A stretch of DNA of 64,000 nt. Origin: Saccharopolyspora hirsuta. Lineage in GTDB: Bacteria > Actinomycetota > Actinomycetes > Mycobacteriales > Pseudonocardiaceae. A program made the position numbers and the translations under genes. A model generated the notes under the pieces. That model did no database searches, was not told where the DNA came from, and saw only the letters and a list, made by a program, of their open reading frames with translations. Below, in pieces: positions 8,409 through 17,516 of the stretch. Every line of letters begins with the position of its first letter. The first letter of the stretch is position 1. The stretch lies in NCBI RefSeq assembly GCF_008630535.1, contig NZ_VWPH01000001.1:558001-622000 (forward strand). The letters run 5' to 3'.

Positions 8409-9599
8409 ATGCGACCGATCCGCCGGTTCGTCGAGTCGGTGCGCGAGCGCCGGGAACGCCGCGAGCGGTTCGAAGTGCTCCCGGCCGGGCCCGGCGCGGC
8501 GCACCGCGTCCGCGCCTTCAGCCGGTTCGGCGGGTCCGTCTGGCTGCTCGCGCTGATCGCGGTGTCGGTGCTGGTGGTGGCCTTCCTGGTGGTGCCGCGC
8601 GGGGGCGGGCCGGTGGCGCAGAGCCCGGTGGTGGTCGCCTCGCTGCCGTTCTGGAACCTGGGCAACGGCACCGAGATGGTGGTCAAGCACCGGGATTCGG
8701 TCAACGAGGTCTCGCCCTGGATCTACGGGCTGGACGCCAACGGCCGGGTGCTGGAGCAGTACCCGCCGGAGCAGACCGCGGAGGTCGGCGGCCGGATCGC
8801 GCAGCTGCGCGAGGCCGGGATCCCGATCGTGCCGTCGCTGGCCAACATCACCGACGGCAGCTGGGCCTACGAACCGGTGGCCGCGGTGCTGCACGACCCG
8901 GCGCGGCGGCACCGGCACGTCGCCGAGATCGTCGAGCTGGTCGAGCGGGAGAACTACGCGGGCATCGACATCGACTACGAGAACCTGCGCGCCGGCGACC
9001 GCCAGGTGTTCACCGACTTCGTCACCGAGCTCGGCGCGGCGCTGGACGCGGCGGGCAGGACGTTGTCGGTGGCGGTGTTCGCCAAGGACTCCGACACCGG
9101 GTACGACGAGCGCAACGTGGCCCAGGACTACGCGGCGATCGGCAGGGCCGCCGACCAGGTCCGGCTGATGGGCTACGACTTCCACTGGAACACCTCGCCG
9201 CCCGGCGCGGTCGCCCCGATCGGCTGGATCCGCGCGGTGCTCGACTACGCCAAGACCCAGATCCCGCCCGAGCGGATCGTCCTGGGCGTTCCGCTCTACG
9301 GCTACGACTGGGTGGTCGGCGGGGAGGGCACCGGGGTGACCTGGCTGAAGGCGTTCCAGCTGGCCACCGAGCACCGGGCGCAGCCGCAGTACGACGCGGC
9401 GGCCCAAGCGCCCTGGTTCCGCTACACCGACGAGCAGGGCCGCGAGCACGAGGTGTGGTTCGAGAACGCGGCCAGCTCCAAGGCGAAGTTCGAGGCGGCG
9501 CGCGGCGCGGGCATCGGCGGCGTCTACCTGTGGATGTTCGGCTACGAGGACACCGACACCTGGCACGAGCTGGCGCGCAGCCTGCCGGTGGAGAAGTGA
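8409..9599 (+). CDS. Membrane-anchored GH18 family glycoside hydrolase
   Basis: 396 residues. ATG 8409 is 7 bp after AGGAG; a GTG at 8394 overlaps the previous stop and is less likely. A basic cytoplasmic N-terminus (about 40 residues) precedes one transmembrane helix (VWLLALIAVSVLVVAFLVV), so the enzyme domain faces outward. The domain carries the GH18 catalytic motif DIDYE (about residues 186-190) and late motifs MGYDFHW and GVPLYGYDW, as in spore-cortex/SleL-type and chitinase-like members. It probably cleaves or edits a beta-linked amino-sugar polymer; its position next to a GT2 synthase suggests it acts on the locus product. Confidence 0.88.
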   Translation: MRPIRRFVESVRERRERRERFEVLPAGPGAAHRVRAFSRFGGSVWLLALIAVSVLVVAFLVVPRGGGPVAQSPVVVASLPFWNLGNGTEMVVKHRDSVNEVSPWIYGLDANGRVLEQYPPEQTAEVGGRIAQLREAGIPIVPSLANITDGSWAYEPVAAVLHDPARRHRHVAEIVELVERENYAGIDIDYENLRAGDRQVFTDFVTELGAALDAAGRTLSVAVFAKDSDTGYDERNVAQDYAAIGRAADQVRLMGYDFHWNTSPPGAVAPIGWIRAVLDYAKTQIPPERIVLGVPLYGYDWVVGGEGTGVTWLKAFQLATEHRAQPQYDAAAQAPWFRYTDEQGREHEVWFENAASSKAKFEAARGAGIGGVYLWMFGYEDTDTWHELARSLPVEK

Positions 9600-9623
9600 C
9601 CGGCCGGGGTTGGGGAGGGCGGG

Positions 9624-10928
9624 ATGGTTCCGTGGTGGCTGCTGGCGATCGCGGTGTTCGGCGCCAACTTCACGCTGTGGGGCGTGATCGGCCTGCTGCG
9701 CCTGCTGGACGGCTCGGCTGGGCGCTGGCGCGAGCGGCGGAGCGCCAGCGGCGCGGTGGTGGACCGGGACCGGTTCGAGGGCGGGCTCGGCGTCGACGAC
9801 GTCGCGGTCCTGATGCCCGCGCACAACGAGGAAGCGGTGATCGTCGACAGCATCGCGGCGATCACCGCCCTCGTGCCGCCGGAGAACGTGCACGTGGTCT
9901 CCGACGGCTCCACCGACCGCACCGTGGAGCTGGCCAGCGGGTGCGGCGTGCGGGTGATCAGCACCGCGCGCAACGTCGGCAAGGCCGGTGCGCTGCAGGA
10001 GGCGATCCGCCGGTTCGAGCTGGTCGAGCGCTACCCGGTGGTGATGCTGCTGGACGCCGACACCCACGTGCAGCCCGGCTACTTCGACGCGGCGCTGCGG
10101 CTGTTCGACGACCCCGAGGTGGTCGCGGTGGCCGGGTGCGTCAAGACGACCTGGCGCGGGCGCGGGCTCGGACCGATCGGCAAGCTGGTCGCCTTCCACC
10201 GGCAGCGGATCTACACCATGACGCAGTACCTGCTGAAGTTCGGCCAGACCTGGCGGCGGGTCAACGCCACCCACATCGTGCCCGGCTTCGCCAGCATGTA
10301 CCGCACCGCGGTCCTGCCGCACATCGAGGTGAACCCGCCGGGGCTGGTCATCGAGGACTTCAACATGACCTTCGAGGTGTACCAGAAGCGGCTCGGCAAG
10401 GTCGGTTTCACCCCGGCGGCGGTGGCCGCCACCCAGGACCCGGGCACCCTCGGGGACTACGTGAAGCAGTGCAAGCGCTGGGCGCTGGGCCTGTGGCAGA
10501 CGGTGCGCCTGCACCCGCCGCGCGCCAACCTGTTCACCGCCATGCTCGCGCTGCTGCTGCTGGAGATGCTGACCAGCAGCGTGCTCCTGGTGGTGCTGCC
10601 GATCGTGGTCGCGGTGCTCCTGCTGCCCGCCCTGCTGCCCGGACTGCTCGGCGCACCGGTGATCGGCGAGGCGCACCAGTTCGTCAGCGGGTTCGCCACC
10701 CCCTCCGCGCTGCTGTTCGGGGTGCTGGTCCCGGACCTGGTGCTGACCTGCGTGGTCGCCCTGCTGCAGCGCCAACCGCGCTACCTGCTGGTGGCCCTGC
10801 TGTTCCTGCCGCTGCGGGTCCTGGACGCGGCGATCGCCCTGTACGCGATCCCCGGTGCCTGGCTGACGCAGTCCTCCGGCCGCTGGCGCAGCCCGAACCG
10901 CCGCACCCTCGAACGCACCCCCTCGTGA
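9624..10928 (+). CDS. Processive GT2 glycosyltransferase (polysaccharide synthase)
   Basis: 434 residues; GGGGAGGGCGGG precedes ATG 9624. One N-terminal transmembrane helix, then a GT2 domain: LMPAHNEE, SDGSTDRT, LLDADTH (metal site), an acceptor-side IEDFNMTFE and the product-binding QCKRW motif (Q-x-x-R-W) diagnostic of processive synthases. The C-terminal third has about four hydrophobic helices forming a channel. It resembles PgaC/IcaA-like and hyaluronan/cellulose-like synthases. It would polymerise a beta-linked sugar from a UDP-donor and export it. With the neighbouring GH18 and deacetylase, a poly-amino-sugar polymer is plausible. Confidence 0.9.
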   Translation: MVPWWLLAIAVFGANFTLWGVIGLLRLLDGSAGRWRERRSASGAVVDRDRFEGGLGVDDVAVLMPAHNEEAVIVDSIAAITALVPPENVHVVSDGSTDRTVELASGCGVRVISTARNVGKAGALQEAIRRFELVERYPVVMLLDADTHVQPGYFDAALRLFDDPEVVAVAGCVKTTWRGRGLGPIGKLVAFHRQRIYTMTQYLLKFGQTWRRVNATHIVPGFASMYRTAVLPHIEVNPPGLVIEDFNMTFEVYQKRLGKVGFTPAAVAATQDPGTLGDYVKQCKRWALGLWQTVRLHPPRANLFTAMLALLLLEMLTSSVLLVVLPIVVAVLLLPALLPGLLGAPVIGEAHQFVSGFATPSALLFGVLVPDLVLTCVVALLQRQPRYLLVALLFLPLRVLDAAIALYAIPGAWLTQSSGRWRSPNRRTLERTPS

Positions 10929-10996
10929 CCCGTCGGACAGGTGTTCTCGTGCGCTCGGACGAGGACTCGTCGTCGCGGATCGCCCATGCTGGGGCG

Positions 10997-11677
10997 GTGA
11001 ACGTGTTGCGACTGCTCATGGTGGACGACCACGTGATGCTCACCGAGGCGCTCAGCGCCAGGCTGGCGGAGCTGACCGAGCTGTGGGTCGTGGGTCGCTG
11101 CGCCACCAGCGATCCGCGACTGTCCGATGTGGTCCGCCAGGCCAAGCCCGACGTGCTCACCCTGGACGTGGAACCCGCCGGGGCGAGCACCGGGCGCCTG
11201 GTGAGCCAGCTGCGGCAGATCCGGCCGAGCACGGCGATCGTCGTGCTGACCGGCGTGCGCGAGCCGGGCCAGGCCGTCGCCGCCGCCCGCGCAGGAGCCG
11301 CCGCCTGGGTGCCCAAGGAGCGCAGCCTCGAAGAGCTCACCGAGGTGCTGCTGGACGTGTGCCGCGGGCACAGCTGGTACCCGCCCGACCTGCTCGGCCC
11401 GGTGCTGCGGGAACTGCGGGAGGACGCGGTGCGCGCCGCGCAGCGCAACGGACCGCTGGACGTGCTCAGCGACCGCGAGCGGGATGTGCTGACCGGCATG
11501 GTCAACGGCAAGCGCGGCGCGCAGATCGCCGAGGAGCTGCTGATCTCGGCGGAGACCGTGCGCACGCACACCCGCAGCATCCTGGCCAAGCTCCAGGTGC
11601 ACAGCCAGCTCGAGGCGGTCAGCGTCGCCTGCGCGGCCGGGCTGCGCGCCGACGGCGAACCGGACCTCGCCCGGTGA
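10997..11677 (+). CDS. NarL/LuxR-family response regulator
   Basis: 226 residues from GTG 10997; another in-frame GTG at 10949 would add 16 residues with no homologous look. The receiver domain starts LLMVDDHVML, has the predicted phospho-Asp in VLTLDVEPAG and the conserved Lys in WVPKE. The C-terminal LuxR HTH is clear: LSDRERDVLTGMVNG then AEELLISAETVRTHTRSIL. The usual Asp environment is slightly altered (DVEP instead of DxxMP). It lies between the GT2 synthase and a GT4 gene and overlaps the latter by 4 bp, so it is co-transcribed with the locus it probably controls. No cognate kinase is adjacent; the one at 12,952 may serve. Confidence 0.88.
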   Translation: MNVLRLLMVDDHVMLTEALSARLAELTELWVVGRCATSDPRLSDVVRQAKPDVLTLDVEPAGASTGRLVSQLRQIRPSTAIVVLTGVREPGQAVAAARAGAAAWVPKERSLEELTEVLLDVCRGHSWYPPDLLGPVLRELREDAVRAAQRNGPLDVLSDRERDVLTGMVNGKRGAQIAEELLISAETVRTHTRSILAKLQVHSQLEAVSVACAAGLRADGEPDLAR

Positions 11678-12783
11678 GCCTCCGGGTCGCCACCGTCATC
11701 ACGCGGCTGGAAGGTGGCGCCGGAACGATGGCGCTGCGCGGGGCGAAGGCGCTGGACCCGGACGAGTTCGAGGTGGCGGTGGTCGCCGGCTCCGGCCGGT
11801 TTCTGGCCGAGGCCGAGTCGGCGGGGCTGGAGACCGTCGTCGAGCCCGCGCTGCGCGCTCCGATCTCCCCGGCCCACGACCTGCTCGCCCTGCACCGGTT
11901 GACCGGTCTGCTGCGGCGGTTCGACGTGGTGCACACGCACTGCTCGAAAGCGGGTGCCGTGGGCCGGATCGCGGCCCGCCGGGCCGGGGTGGGCCGAATC
12001 GTGCACACCTTCCACGGCTTCGGATTCCACCCCTTCCAACCGGCCTACCGGCGCCGCACCTACGTCGAGATCGAGCGCCGCCTCGGCCGCATCACCGATC
12101 TCGCGCTGTGCGTCGGCAGCGGTGTCGCCGTCGAGGCGGTGCAACGCGGTCTGCTGCCGCCCGAGCGCATCCGCACGATCGGCGTGGCCGTCGACCACTC
12201 CGCGCCGATCCGCGACGAGGCGAGCAGGCAGCGCGCCCGCCACCGGCTCGGACTGGCGGCCGACGACGTCGTGGTCGGCGCGGTCGGTCGGCTGACCTAC
12301 CAGAAGGCCCCGGAGCACTTCGTCGCCGCGCTGGCCGAACTCCGCCGCCCCGACGTGGTGGGCGTGTGGATCGGGGGCGGCGCCGAAGCCGACCGGATCC
12401 GGGCGCAGGCCGCCGCGGCGGGGATCCGCGTCGCGCTCACCGGGGAGCGCGACGACGTGGTCCAGCTGCTGCCCGCGTTCGACGTGTTCGCCCTGCCCAG
12501 CCGCTACGAGGGGCTGCCGCTGGCGATCGTCGAGGCGATGATCTGCGGAGTTCCGGTGGTGGCCACCGCGGTCAACGCGGTCAGCGACGTCGTGGCGCCC
12601 GGCGAGACCGGGCTCCTCGTGCCACCCCACCGGCCCGACCTGCTGGCCACCGCCGTGGCCCACCTGCTGGACCACCCCGACCGGGCCGCCCGGCTGGCGG
12701 CGGCCGCGCGCGCCCGGCTGGACGGCCGTCACGAGATCGGGGCGTTGGCGGCCGCACTGGGCGGGGCGTACCGAGCGGAGTGA
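11674..12783 (+). CDS. GT4 family glycosyltransferase
   Basis: 369 residues from GTG 11674, which overlaps the regulator stop by 4 bp. N-terminal ATVITRLEGGAGTMAL acceptor-side loop, VHTHCSKAGAVGR and HTFHGFGFH; C-terminal donor domain with VGRLTYQKAPE and SRYEGLPLAIVEAMICG. HTHCSKAG and HTFHGF are common in GT4 enzymes that act early on lipid-linked units (WbpH/CapM-like). It is the last biosynthetic gene of the locus. The donor sugar is not determinable. Confidence 0.9.
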   Translation: MSLRVATVITRLEGGAGTMALRGAKALDPDEFEVAVVAGSGRFLAEAESAGLETVVEPALRAPISPAHDLLALHRLTGLLRRFDVVHTHCSKAGAVGRIAARRAGVGRIVHTFHGFGFHPFQPAYRRRTYVEIERRLGRITDLALCVGSGVAVEAVQRGLLPPERIRTIGVAVDHSAPIRDEASRQRARHRLGLAADDVVVGAVGRLTYQKAPEHFVAALAELRRPDVVGVWIGGGAEADRIRAQAAAAGIRVALTGERDDVVQLLPAFDVFALPSRYEGLPLAIVEAMICGVPVVATAVNAVSDVVAPGETGLLVPPHRPDLLATAVAHLLDHPDRAARLAAAARARLDGRHEIGALAAALGGAYRAE

Positions 12784-12951
12784 CGCAACGTAGTCCCCGG
12801 GCGCCCGAGGAACCCCCGCCGCGGACTGGACGACTGATGGACTTCTGCACGTGGAGTAGTCGCACTCCCCGGTCTGCAGCAGGTGCAACACCGCGCGTGC
12901 AGGAGCCGATGAGCCGGGTAGCACGGACTGCTGTGGGGGAGAGGAGTCGCT

Positions 12952-13596
12952 GTGCACACGATTACCGGAACGGTCCGGGCACCAGAGCTGCCCGGTCCGC
13001 GGAGTTCGCGAGGTGGCGCGGAGCTGCGCAGCCTGCTGCACGATCTCGGGCACGGGCTGGCGACGCTGTCCTACCTCGCGGACGGCCTGCGCGCCGACCC
13101 GGGGCTGCCCGGCCACGCGCTGCACCGGTTGCAGCTGATGGAGCTGGAGCTGGACCGGCTGCTGCAGCTGGTCGACCTGCGCGACCGGCCCCGCGAGGAC
13201 GGCTTCGCGCTGCGCGAGCTGCTCACCCAGCTCGTCGCGATCAAGTCGCTGCGCGGACCGGCCGAGGTGGCGCTGCTGGAGGGCGCCGAGATCACCGTCC
13301 GCACCGATCAGACGCTGCTGTGGCGGATGGCGTCCAACCTGCTGGACAACGCGGTGCGCGCCGCGGGACGAGGCGGTCGGGTGACCGTGGCGGCGCGCGA
13401 GGTCGCGGGGGAGGTTCGGGTCGAGATCACCGACGACGGACCGGGGTTCGGCCGCGGGCCGCGCGGCTCGGCCTCGCTCGGGCTGGGCATCGTGCTGGCG
13501 CTGGCCCGGCGCTGCGGGGCGGAACTGCGCGTCGACCCGGCACCGGGCGGCGGGACCTGCGCGCGGCTGGTGTTCCCCGCGCACCTGGCGGGGTGA
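12952..13596 (+). CDS. Soluble sensor histidine kinase
   Basis: 214 residues, no membrane segment; GTG 12952 follows GGGAGAGGAG. A short kinase: putative H-box LLHDLGHGLATLSYLADGL (about residues 28-46), N-box NLLDNAVRAAGRGG, G1 DDGPGFG and G2 SLGLGIVLALA ATPase motifs. The small size and missing input domain suggest that it senses through a partner or a cytoplasmic signal. It is 6 bp upstream of a response-regulator gene, so the two form a two-component pair at the end of the glycan locus, with a 168-bp gap and perhaps their own promoter. Confidence 0.85.
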   Translation: MHTITGTVRAPELPGPRSSRGGAELRSLLHDLGHGLATLSYLADGLRADPGLPGHALHRLQLMELELDRLLQLVDLRDRPREDGFALRELLTQLVAIKSLRGPAEVALLEGAEITVRTDQTLLWRMASNLLDNAVRAAGRGGRVTVAAREVAGEVRVEITDDGPGFGRGPRGSASLGLGIVLALARRCGAELRVDPAPGGGTCARLVFPAHLAG

Positions 13597-13602
13597 GGCG
13601 GG

Positions 13603-14253
13603 ATGGCTGACCTGGTACTCGGCGACGACCACACCATCTTCGTCGACGCGCTGGAGGCGACCCTGCCGCGGCACGGCCACCGCATCGTGGGCACCGCGGA
13701 CAACGTCGGGGCGGTGGTCGCCGCCGTCCGCGCCCACCGGCCGGATCTGTGCCTGCTGGACCGGTTCTTCGCCGACGGCGACGGGCTGGACGTGATCGGC
13801 GAGCTGCTCAACGCCGGTGGGCGCACCCGGATCCTGGTGCTCACCGCCGACGGCGACGTCCAGGGCATGCGCGCGGCGCTGGGCAAGGGGGCGGCGGGCT
13901 ACGTGAACAAGATGTGCGGGCTGTCGGTGCTGGCCGGTGCGATCCGCGGCGTGATGGACGGCGAGGTGGTCGTCGAACTGGCCGCCTCCCGAACGCCCCG
14001 GCTGGCCGGAACCACCGACGCCCGCAGGCTCGCCTCCCACCTGACCGCCCGGGAGCGGCAGTGCCTGCGCATGCTCGTCGACGGCGCGCACACGACGGCG
14101 ATGGCCAAGCAGCTGGGGGTGGCGCCGACGACGGTGCGCACGCACGTGCAGTCGGTGCTGACCAAGCTCGGGGTGCACTCCCGCCTGGAGGCGGCGTCCT
14201 TCGCCATGCGCCACGGGCTGCTCGACGACGAGCGGATGCTCGTCGCGGGCTGA
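13603..14253 (+). CDS. NarL/LuxR-family response regulator paired with upstream kinase
   Basis: 216 residues; ATG 13603, 6 bp after the kinase stop. Receiver: LGDDHTIF, predicted phospho-Asp in LCLLDRFFADGDG, Lys in YVNKM. C-terminal HTH: LTARERQCLRMLVDG then QLGVAPTTVRTHVQSVLTKL. It resembles the 10,997 regulator in layout but the two share little sequence. A strong hairpin terminator follows the stop, ending the locus. Confidence 0.9.
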   Translation: MADLVLGDDHTIFVDALEATLPRHGHRIVGTADNVGAVVAAVRAHRPDLCLLDRFFADGDGLDVIGELLNAGGRTRILVLTADGDVQGMRAALGKGAAGYVNKMCGLSVLAGAIRGVMDGEVVVELAASRTPRLAGTTDARRLASHLTARERQCLRMLVDGAHTTAMAKQLGVAPTTVRTHVQSVLTKLGVHSRLEAASFAMRHGLLDDERMLVAG

Positions 14254-14266
14254 GGGCTGGGGGTCC

Positions 14267-14304
14267 GTGAGTCCCTTCGGAGCCCACGCTCCGAAGGGAC
14301 TCAC
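14267..14304 (+). terminator. Hairpin terminator after glycan locus
   Basis: Perfect 16-bp inverted repeat (14,267-14,282 with 14,289-14,304), 6-nt loop CCCACG, no U-tract. It starts 13 bp after the response-regulator stop. U-less strong hairpins are common terminators in actinobacteria. Confidence 0.8.
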
Positions 14305-14308
14305 TGCG

Positions 14309-14438
14309 CCGCCTCTCCGCGATTTTCAGTGGTGGTTGCGTTGAGCTTTGAGGTGGCGGTTTCGGGGTTTCTTGTGGCTGGGTTGCGTCACGGTCCCCTG
14401 AGGTGGCGTTGCGCAGGGGGCGGCACAGGGACTGTTCT
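14309..14438 (+). repeat. Interspersed repeat family A, copy 2
   Basis: About 130 bp nearly the same as 44,862-44,998 and the reverse complement of 3515-3624. Unlike those two it is not fused to a gene start: it lies between the response-regulator terminator and a flavohemoglobin relic. Shared blocks include CCGCCTCTCCGCGATT, GTGGTTGCGTT and GGTCCCCTGAGGTG. Confidence 0.85.
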
Positions 14439-14568
14439 GTGGTGGGTAGTGGCGGATCGCACGGGGGGATTCGCATCTGAGATGCGGAATAGATTGGCGT
14501 GCTGGTGTGCAGCTCACCTCGTTCACCGATCTTGCGCTTCGCATCTCCTGGTCGCCGAGGAGGGCCGG

Positions 14569-14905
14569 ACCCCCGGGCGGTGCTGACCCGGATCGCGCAC
14601 AAGCACGGCTCGCTGGGCATGACCGCGGACCTGTACCCGATCGCGGCCGCGTGGGACGAGGTCTACCGGCACATGGCGCACTCGCTCATCGAGATCGAGC
14701 GTGGGTTGTGCCCGGCGAGGTCTGGCGCACGCTCGTGGTCCGCCGACGGGTGCAGGAATCTCCTGACACCGTCAGCTTCGTGCTCGAAACCCCGGACGGT
14801 GCACCGATTCCGGCCGCGCAGCCGGGCCAGTACGTGTCGGTCGCGGTGCGGCTCGTCGATGGCGCACGGCAGATCCGGTCGCGGCCCTGGTCGTCCTCGG
14901 CGTAG
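14569..14905 (+). pseudogene. Decayed flavohemoglobin (nitric oxide dioxygenase-like) fragment
   Basis: Two frames together spell parts of a flavohemoglobin. About 14,576-14,702 reads IAHKHGSLGMTADLYPI then AAWDEVYRHMAHSLIEIE, matching the late globin domain (normally ...HKH-SLG-T...YPI-...AAWDEVY--MAD-LI-IE) with the middle deleted. After a frame change near 14,700, a second frame reads PGEVWRTLVVRRR, SPDTVSFVLETPDG, PGQYVSVAV and GARQIRS, the start of the FAD reductase domain. A stop at 14,905 removes the FAD/NAD domains. There is no start codon in context. Identification is from recognised family motifs. Confidence 0.75.
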
Positions 14906-14925
14906 CGGTGCTGTTCCAGCCCGGC

Positions 14926-16470
14926 TCACAGCACGGCTTCGACCAGGTGGGGGCCGGGTTCGGCGTGCGCCCGGCGCAGCGCTTCGAGGAGTTCTGCGCC
15001 GGTGGTCGCCCGGGTGGCGGGGACGCCGAAGCCCTTCGCCGCCGCCGTCCAGTCCACAGTGGGCTCGGCGAGGCTGGTCATGTCCGCGGCCGCCGGGCCG
15101 GGCCGGTCGATGCCCGCCCGGCGCAGCTCCGCGCGCAGGATGCCGTAGCTGGCGTTCGCGCAGATCACCGTCGTGACGTCCAGCTGCTCGCGGGCTTGCG
15201 TCCACAGTGCTTGGAGCGTGTAGGCGGCGCTGCCGTCCGCCTGGAAGTTGATCACCGGCCGGTCCGGGCAGGCGATCGCGGCACCGGTGGCCACCGGCAT
15301 GCCCATGCCGATCGCCCCGCCGGTGTTGGTCAGCTCGGAGTGCGGCGGTGCGGCCGCGGCGATCGCCGGGAACGCCGCGCCGGAGGACACGCCTTCGTTG
15401 ACCACGATCGCGTTCTCGGGCTGGGTGCGCACGATCGCCGCCGCGATGCCCGCGGCGGACAGGGCACCGTCCGGCACCGCCACCTCCGGCGGCTCGGGCA
15501 CCGGGAGTTCGGTGGCGGCGCTGCCGGTCGCCTCGGCCAGCGCCCGCAGCGCTTCCACCGCGTCCTGCTCGACGTCGGCCAGGGTGTGCACCGCGATCCC
15601 GTCGGGCACCGGGAAGCTGGGCAGGCCCTCGTAGCCGAAGAACGACACCGGCGTGCGGGCGCCGACCAGCACCAGGTGCGAAAACCCGTCCAGCACGCGG
15701 AGAACGTCCTCCGGGAAGTACGGGATCGGCCGCATCGGCGGGATTCCCGGGGCCCGGTCGATGCGGGCGGGGGAGCGTTCGGCGAACACCTCGCCGCCGA
15801 CGGTGGCGGCGATGCGCGCGGCGGCGCGGACCCCGTCCGGTGCCAGCGCACGCCCGCCGAGCAGGAGGGCGGGCCGCCCGCGACCGCTGGTGAGCAGTTT
15901 GGCGATCGCGGCGATCTGCTGGTCGTCCGCGGCCGGTGGGCCGGGCACCGCCGCGACCTCGGCGGGTTCGCCGCCCTCCGCCCACATGTGGTCGGCGGCG
16001 GCGATGAGCGCGGCGGGCAGCCGCTGCTGCCGGGTCGCGCGGTGCGCTTCGGCGAACTCCGCGGCGGCGGTGGCCGCGGACGTGGTGCGGCTCACCCAGC
16101 CCGAGACCGGACCCGCCAGCGATTCGATGTCGCTGGTCAGCGGGGCGTCGGCGGACTGGTGCCAGCTGGCGTGCTCGCCGATGAGGTTGATCATCGGGGT
16201 GCGGGCGCGGCGCGCGTTGTGCAGGTTGGCGATCCCGTTGGCGAAGCCGGGACCGAGGTGCAGCAGCGTCATCGCCGGGGCACCGGTCATCCGGGCGTGG
16301 CCGTCGGCGGCGCCGGTCACCACCCCCTCGGACAGCGCCAGCACCGCCCGCAACCCCGCGACCTGGTCGAACGCCTCGACCAGCGGGATCTCGGTGGTGC
16401 CGGGATTGGCGAAGCAGACCTGCACCCCGGCGGCGACCGCGGTGGCCAGCAGGCTCTCGGAACCCTTCAC
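14926..16470 (-). CDS. ThDP-dependent enzyme, IlvX-like (acetolactate synthase homologue)
   Basis: 514 residues from GTG 16,470, 8 bp after a GAGGAG; a GTG at 16,479 sits on the Shine-Dalgarno. Three-domain ThDP layout: N-terminal PYR domain with CFANPGTTEIPLVEAFD and the conserved Glu in LSEGVVTGAADGHARM, a central domain, and a C-terminal PP domain with QADGSAAYTLQALWTQAR then NASYGIL (metal/ThDP motif). It is closest in look to mycobacterial IlvX and benzoylformate-decarboxylase-like members rather than the catalytic IlvB. No small regulatory subunit is adjacent. Reaction unknown: decarboxylation or carboligation of a 2-oxoacid. Confidence 0.85.
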   Translation of the reverse strand: MKGSESLLATAVAAGVQVCFANPGTTEIPLVEAFDQVAGLRAVLALSEGVVTGAADGHARMTGAPAMTLLHLGPGFANGIANLHNARRARTPMINLIGEHASWHQSADAPLTSDIESLAGPVSGWVSRTTSAATAAAEFAEAHRATRQQRLPAALIAAADHMWAEGGEPAEVAAVPGPPAADDQQIAAIAKLLTSGRGRPALLLGGRALAPDGVRAAARIAATVGGEVFAERSPARIDRAPGIPPMRPIPYFPEDVLRVLDGFSHLVLVGARTPVSFFGYEGLPSFPVPDGIAVHTLADVEQDAVEALRALAEATGSAATELPVPEPPEVAVPDGALSAAGIAAAIVRTQPENAIVVNEGVSSGAAFPAIAAAAPPHSELTNTGGAIGMGMPVATGAAIACPDRPVINFQADGSAAYTLQALWTQAREQLDVTTVICANASYGILRAELRRAGIDRPGPAAADMTSLAEPTVDWTAAAKGFGVPATRATTGAELLEALRRAHAEPGPHLVEAVL

Positions 16471-16604
16471 GTGCCCCACTCCTCAGCGCTCCGACCCGTC
16501 CGCGCCGACGGATCTCGCAGACATGCTCTCCGCCACCCGACGCCCGGGCAAGGATCTACGGGTCGGTAACGTGGCAACCAGACCTATCGGACGTTGGAGG
16601 TGGC

Positions 16605-17507
16605 GTGTCCCGCGCACGGAGATTCGGAAGCCTGCTCGCGGCAGCGGCGGTGGCGGTGTCCCTCGCCGGGTGCGCGACGCCACCGGCCCCGACGGCTCCT
16701 CCGGTCCTCCCGCCCGGCCCCGCCGTCGACGCCGAACCGGCACTGTCCGAACAGGACATGCCGGAGATCCGCACCGAGCAGGTCCACTCCGCGCACCGCG
16801 GCACCGACACCCAGCTGTACCTGGCGTACCCGACCGGCCTGGAGTCCACCGAGAACCTGCCGGTCGTGCTCTACCTGCACGGTCGCGACGGCGTGGAACC
16901 GACGCCGATCCCGTACGACACGCTGGCCTCGCTGGAGCGGCTCTACCACGAGGGCCGGATCCCGCCGTTCGCGTTCGCGGTGGTCGACGGAGGCTACAAC
17001 CCGTACTGGAACGACGGTTCGGCCAACGGCGACCTCGCCGCGATGCTGAACGAGGAGCTCCCGGGCTGGCTGGCCGAACGCGGTCTCGGTGACGAGGAGG
17101 GCCTGCCGTTCGCAGTCGCGGGCATCTCCACCGGCGGTTTCGGCGCGCTCACCTACGCCGCGGACCGCAACCTGGCGGGCAAGCCCGTCGCGGCCGTCGC
17201 CGAGGTCGCCCCGGCGCTGCAGGTCAGCTGGGAGGGCATGCGGGAGAAGGAGGCCTTCGCCACCGAGGACGAGTGGCTGGCGGTCGACCCGCTGCACCGC
17301 CTCGACGACCTCGGCGACGTGCCGGTCGGGGTGTGGACCGGTGACGCGGACCCGTTCCTCGACGGCATCAACGAGCTGATCGACCGGCACCACAACACCC
17401 CGGTGGTCACCTTCCTGCCGGGCGGCCACGAGGGCGCGGTGTTCGAGGCGGTGGGCACCGAGTTCGTCGAGTTCCTGGCCGACTCGCTGCCGCGCCACCA
17501 GCCCTGA
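16605..17507 (+). CDS. Lipoprotein alpha/beta-hydrolase (esterase)
   Basis: 300 residues; GTG 16,605 follows GGAGG. Signal peptide with lipobox LAGC (Cys about residue 23), then a Pro-rich linker, so it is anchored to the outer face of the membrane. The hydrolase domain has LYLHGRDG, the nucleophile elbow GISTGG, a probable acid Asp in WTGDADPF and a probable His in PGGHEGAVF, like esterase-D/antigen-85-type folds. It is divergent from the ThDP gene (124-bp gap). Substrate unknown. Confidence 0.85.
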   Translation: MSRARRFGSLLAAAAVAVSLAGCATPPAPTAPPVLPPGPAVDAEPALSEQDMPEIRTEQVHSAHRGTDTQLYLAYPTGLESTENLPVVLYLHGRDGVEPTPIPYDTLASLERLYHEGRIPPFAFAVVDGGYNPYWNDGSANGDLAAMLNEELPGWLAERGLGDEEGLPFAVAGISTGGFGALTYAADRNLAGKPVAAVAEVAPALQVSWEGMREKEAFATEDEWLAVDPLHRLDDLGDVPVGVWTGDADPFLDGINELIDRHHNTPVVTFLPGGHEGAVFEAVGTEFVEFLADSLPRHQP

Positions 17508-17516
17508 GGCCGCCGC

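Noticed and set aside
14926-16470. Catalytic acetolactate synthase IlvB
   Set aside because: Residue pattern is closer to IlvX/benzoylformate-decarboxylase-like proteins and no IlvN partner is present.
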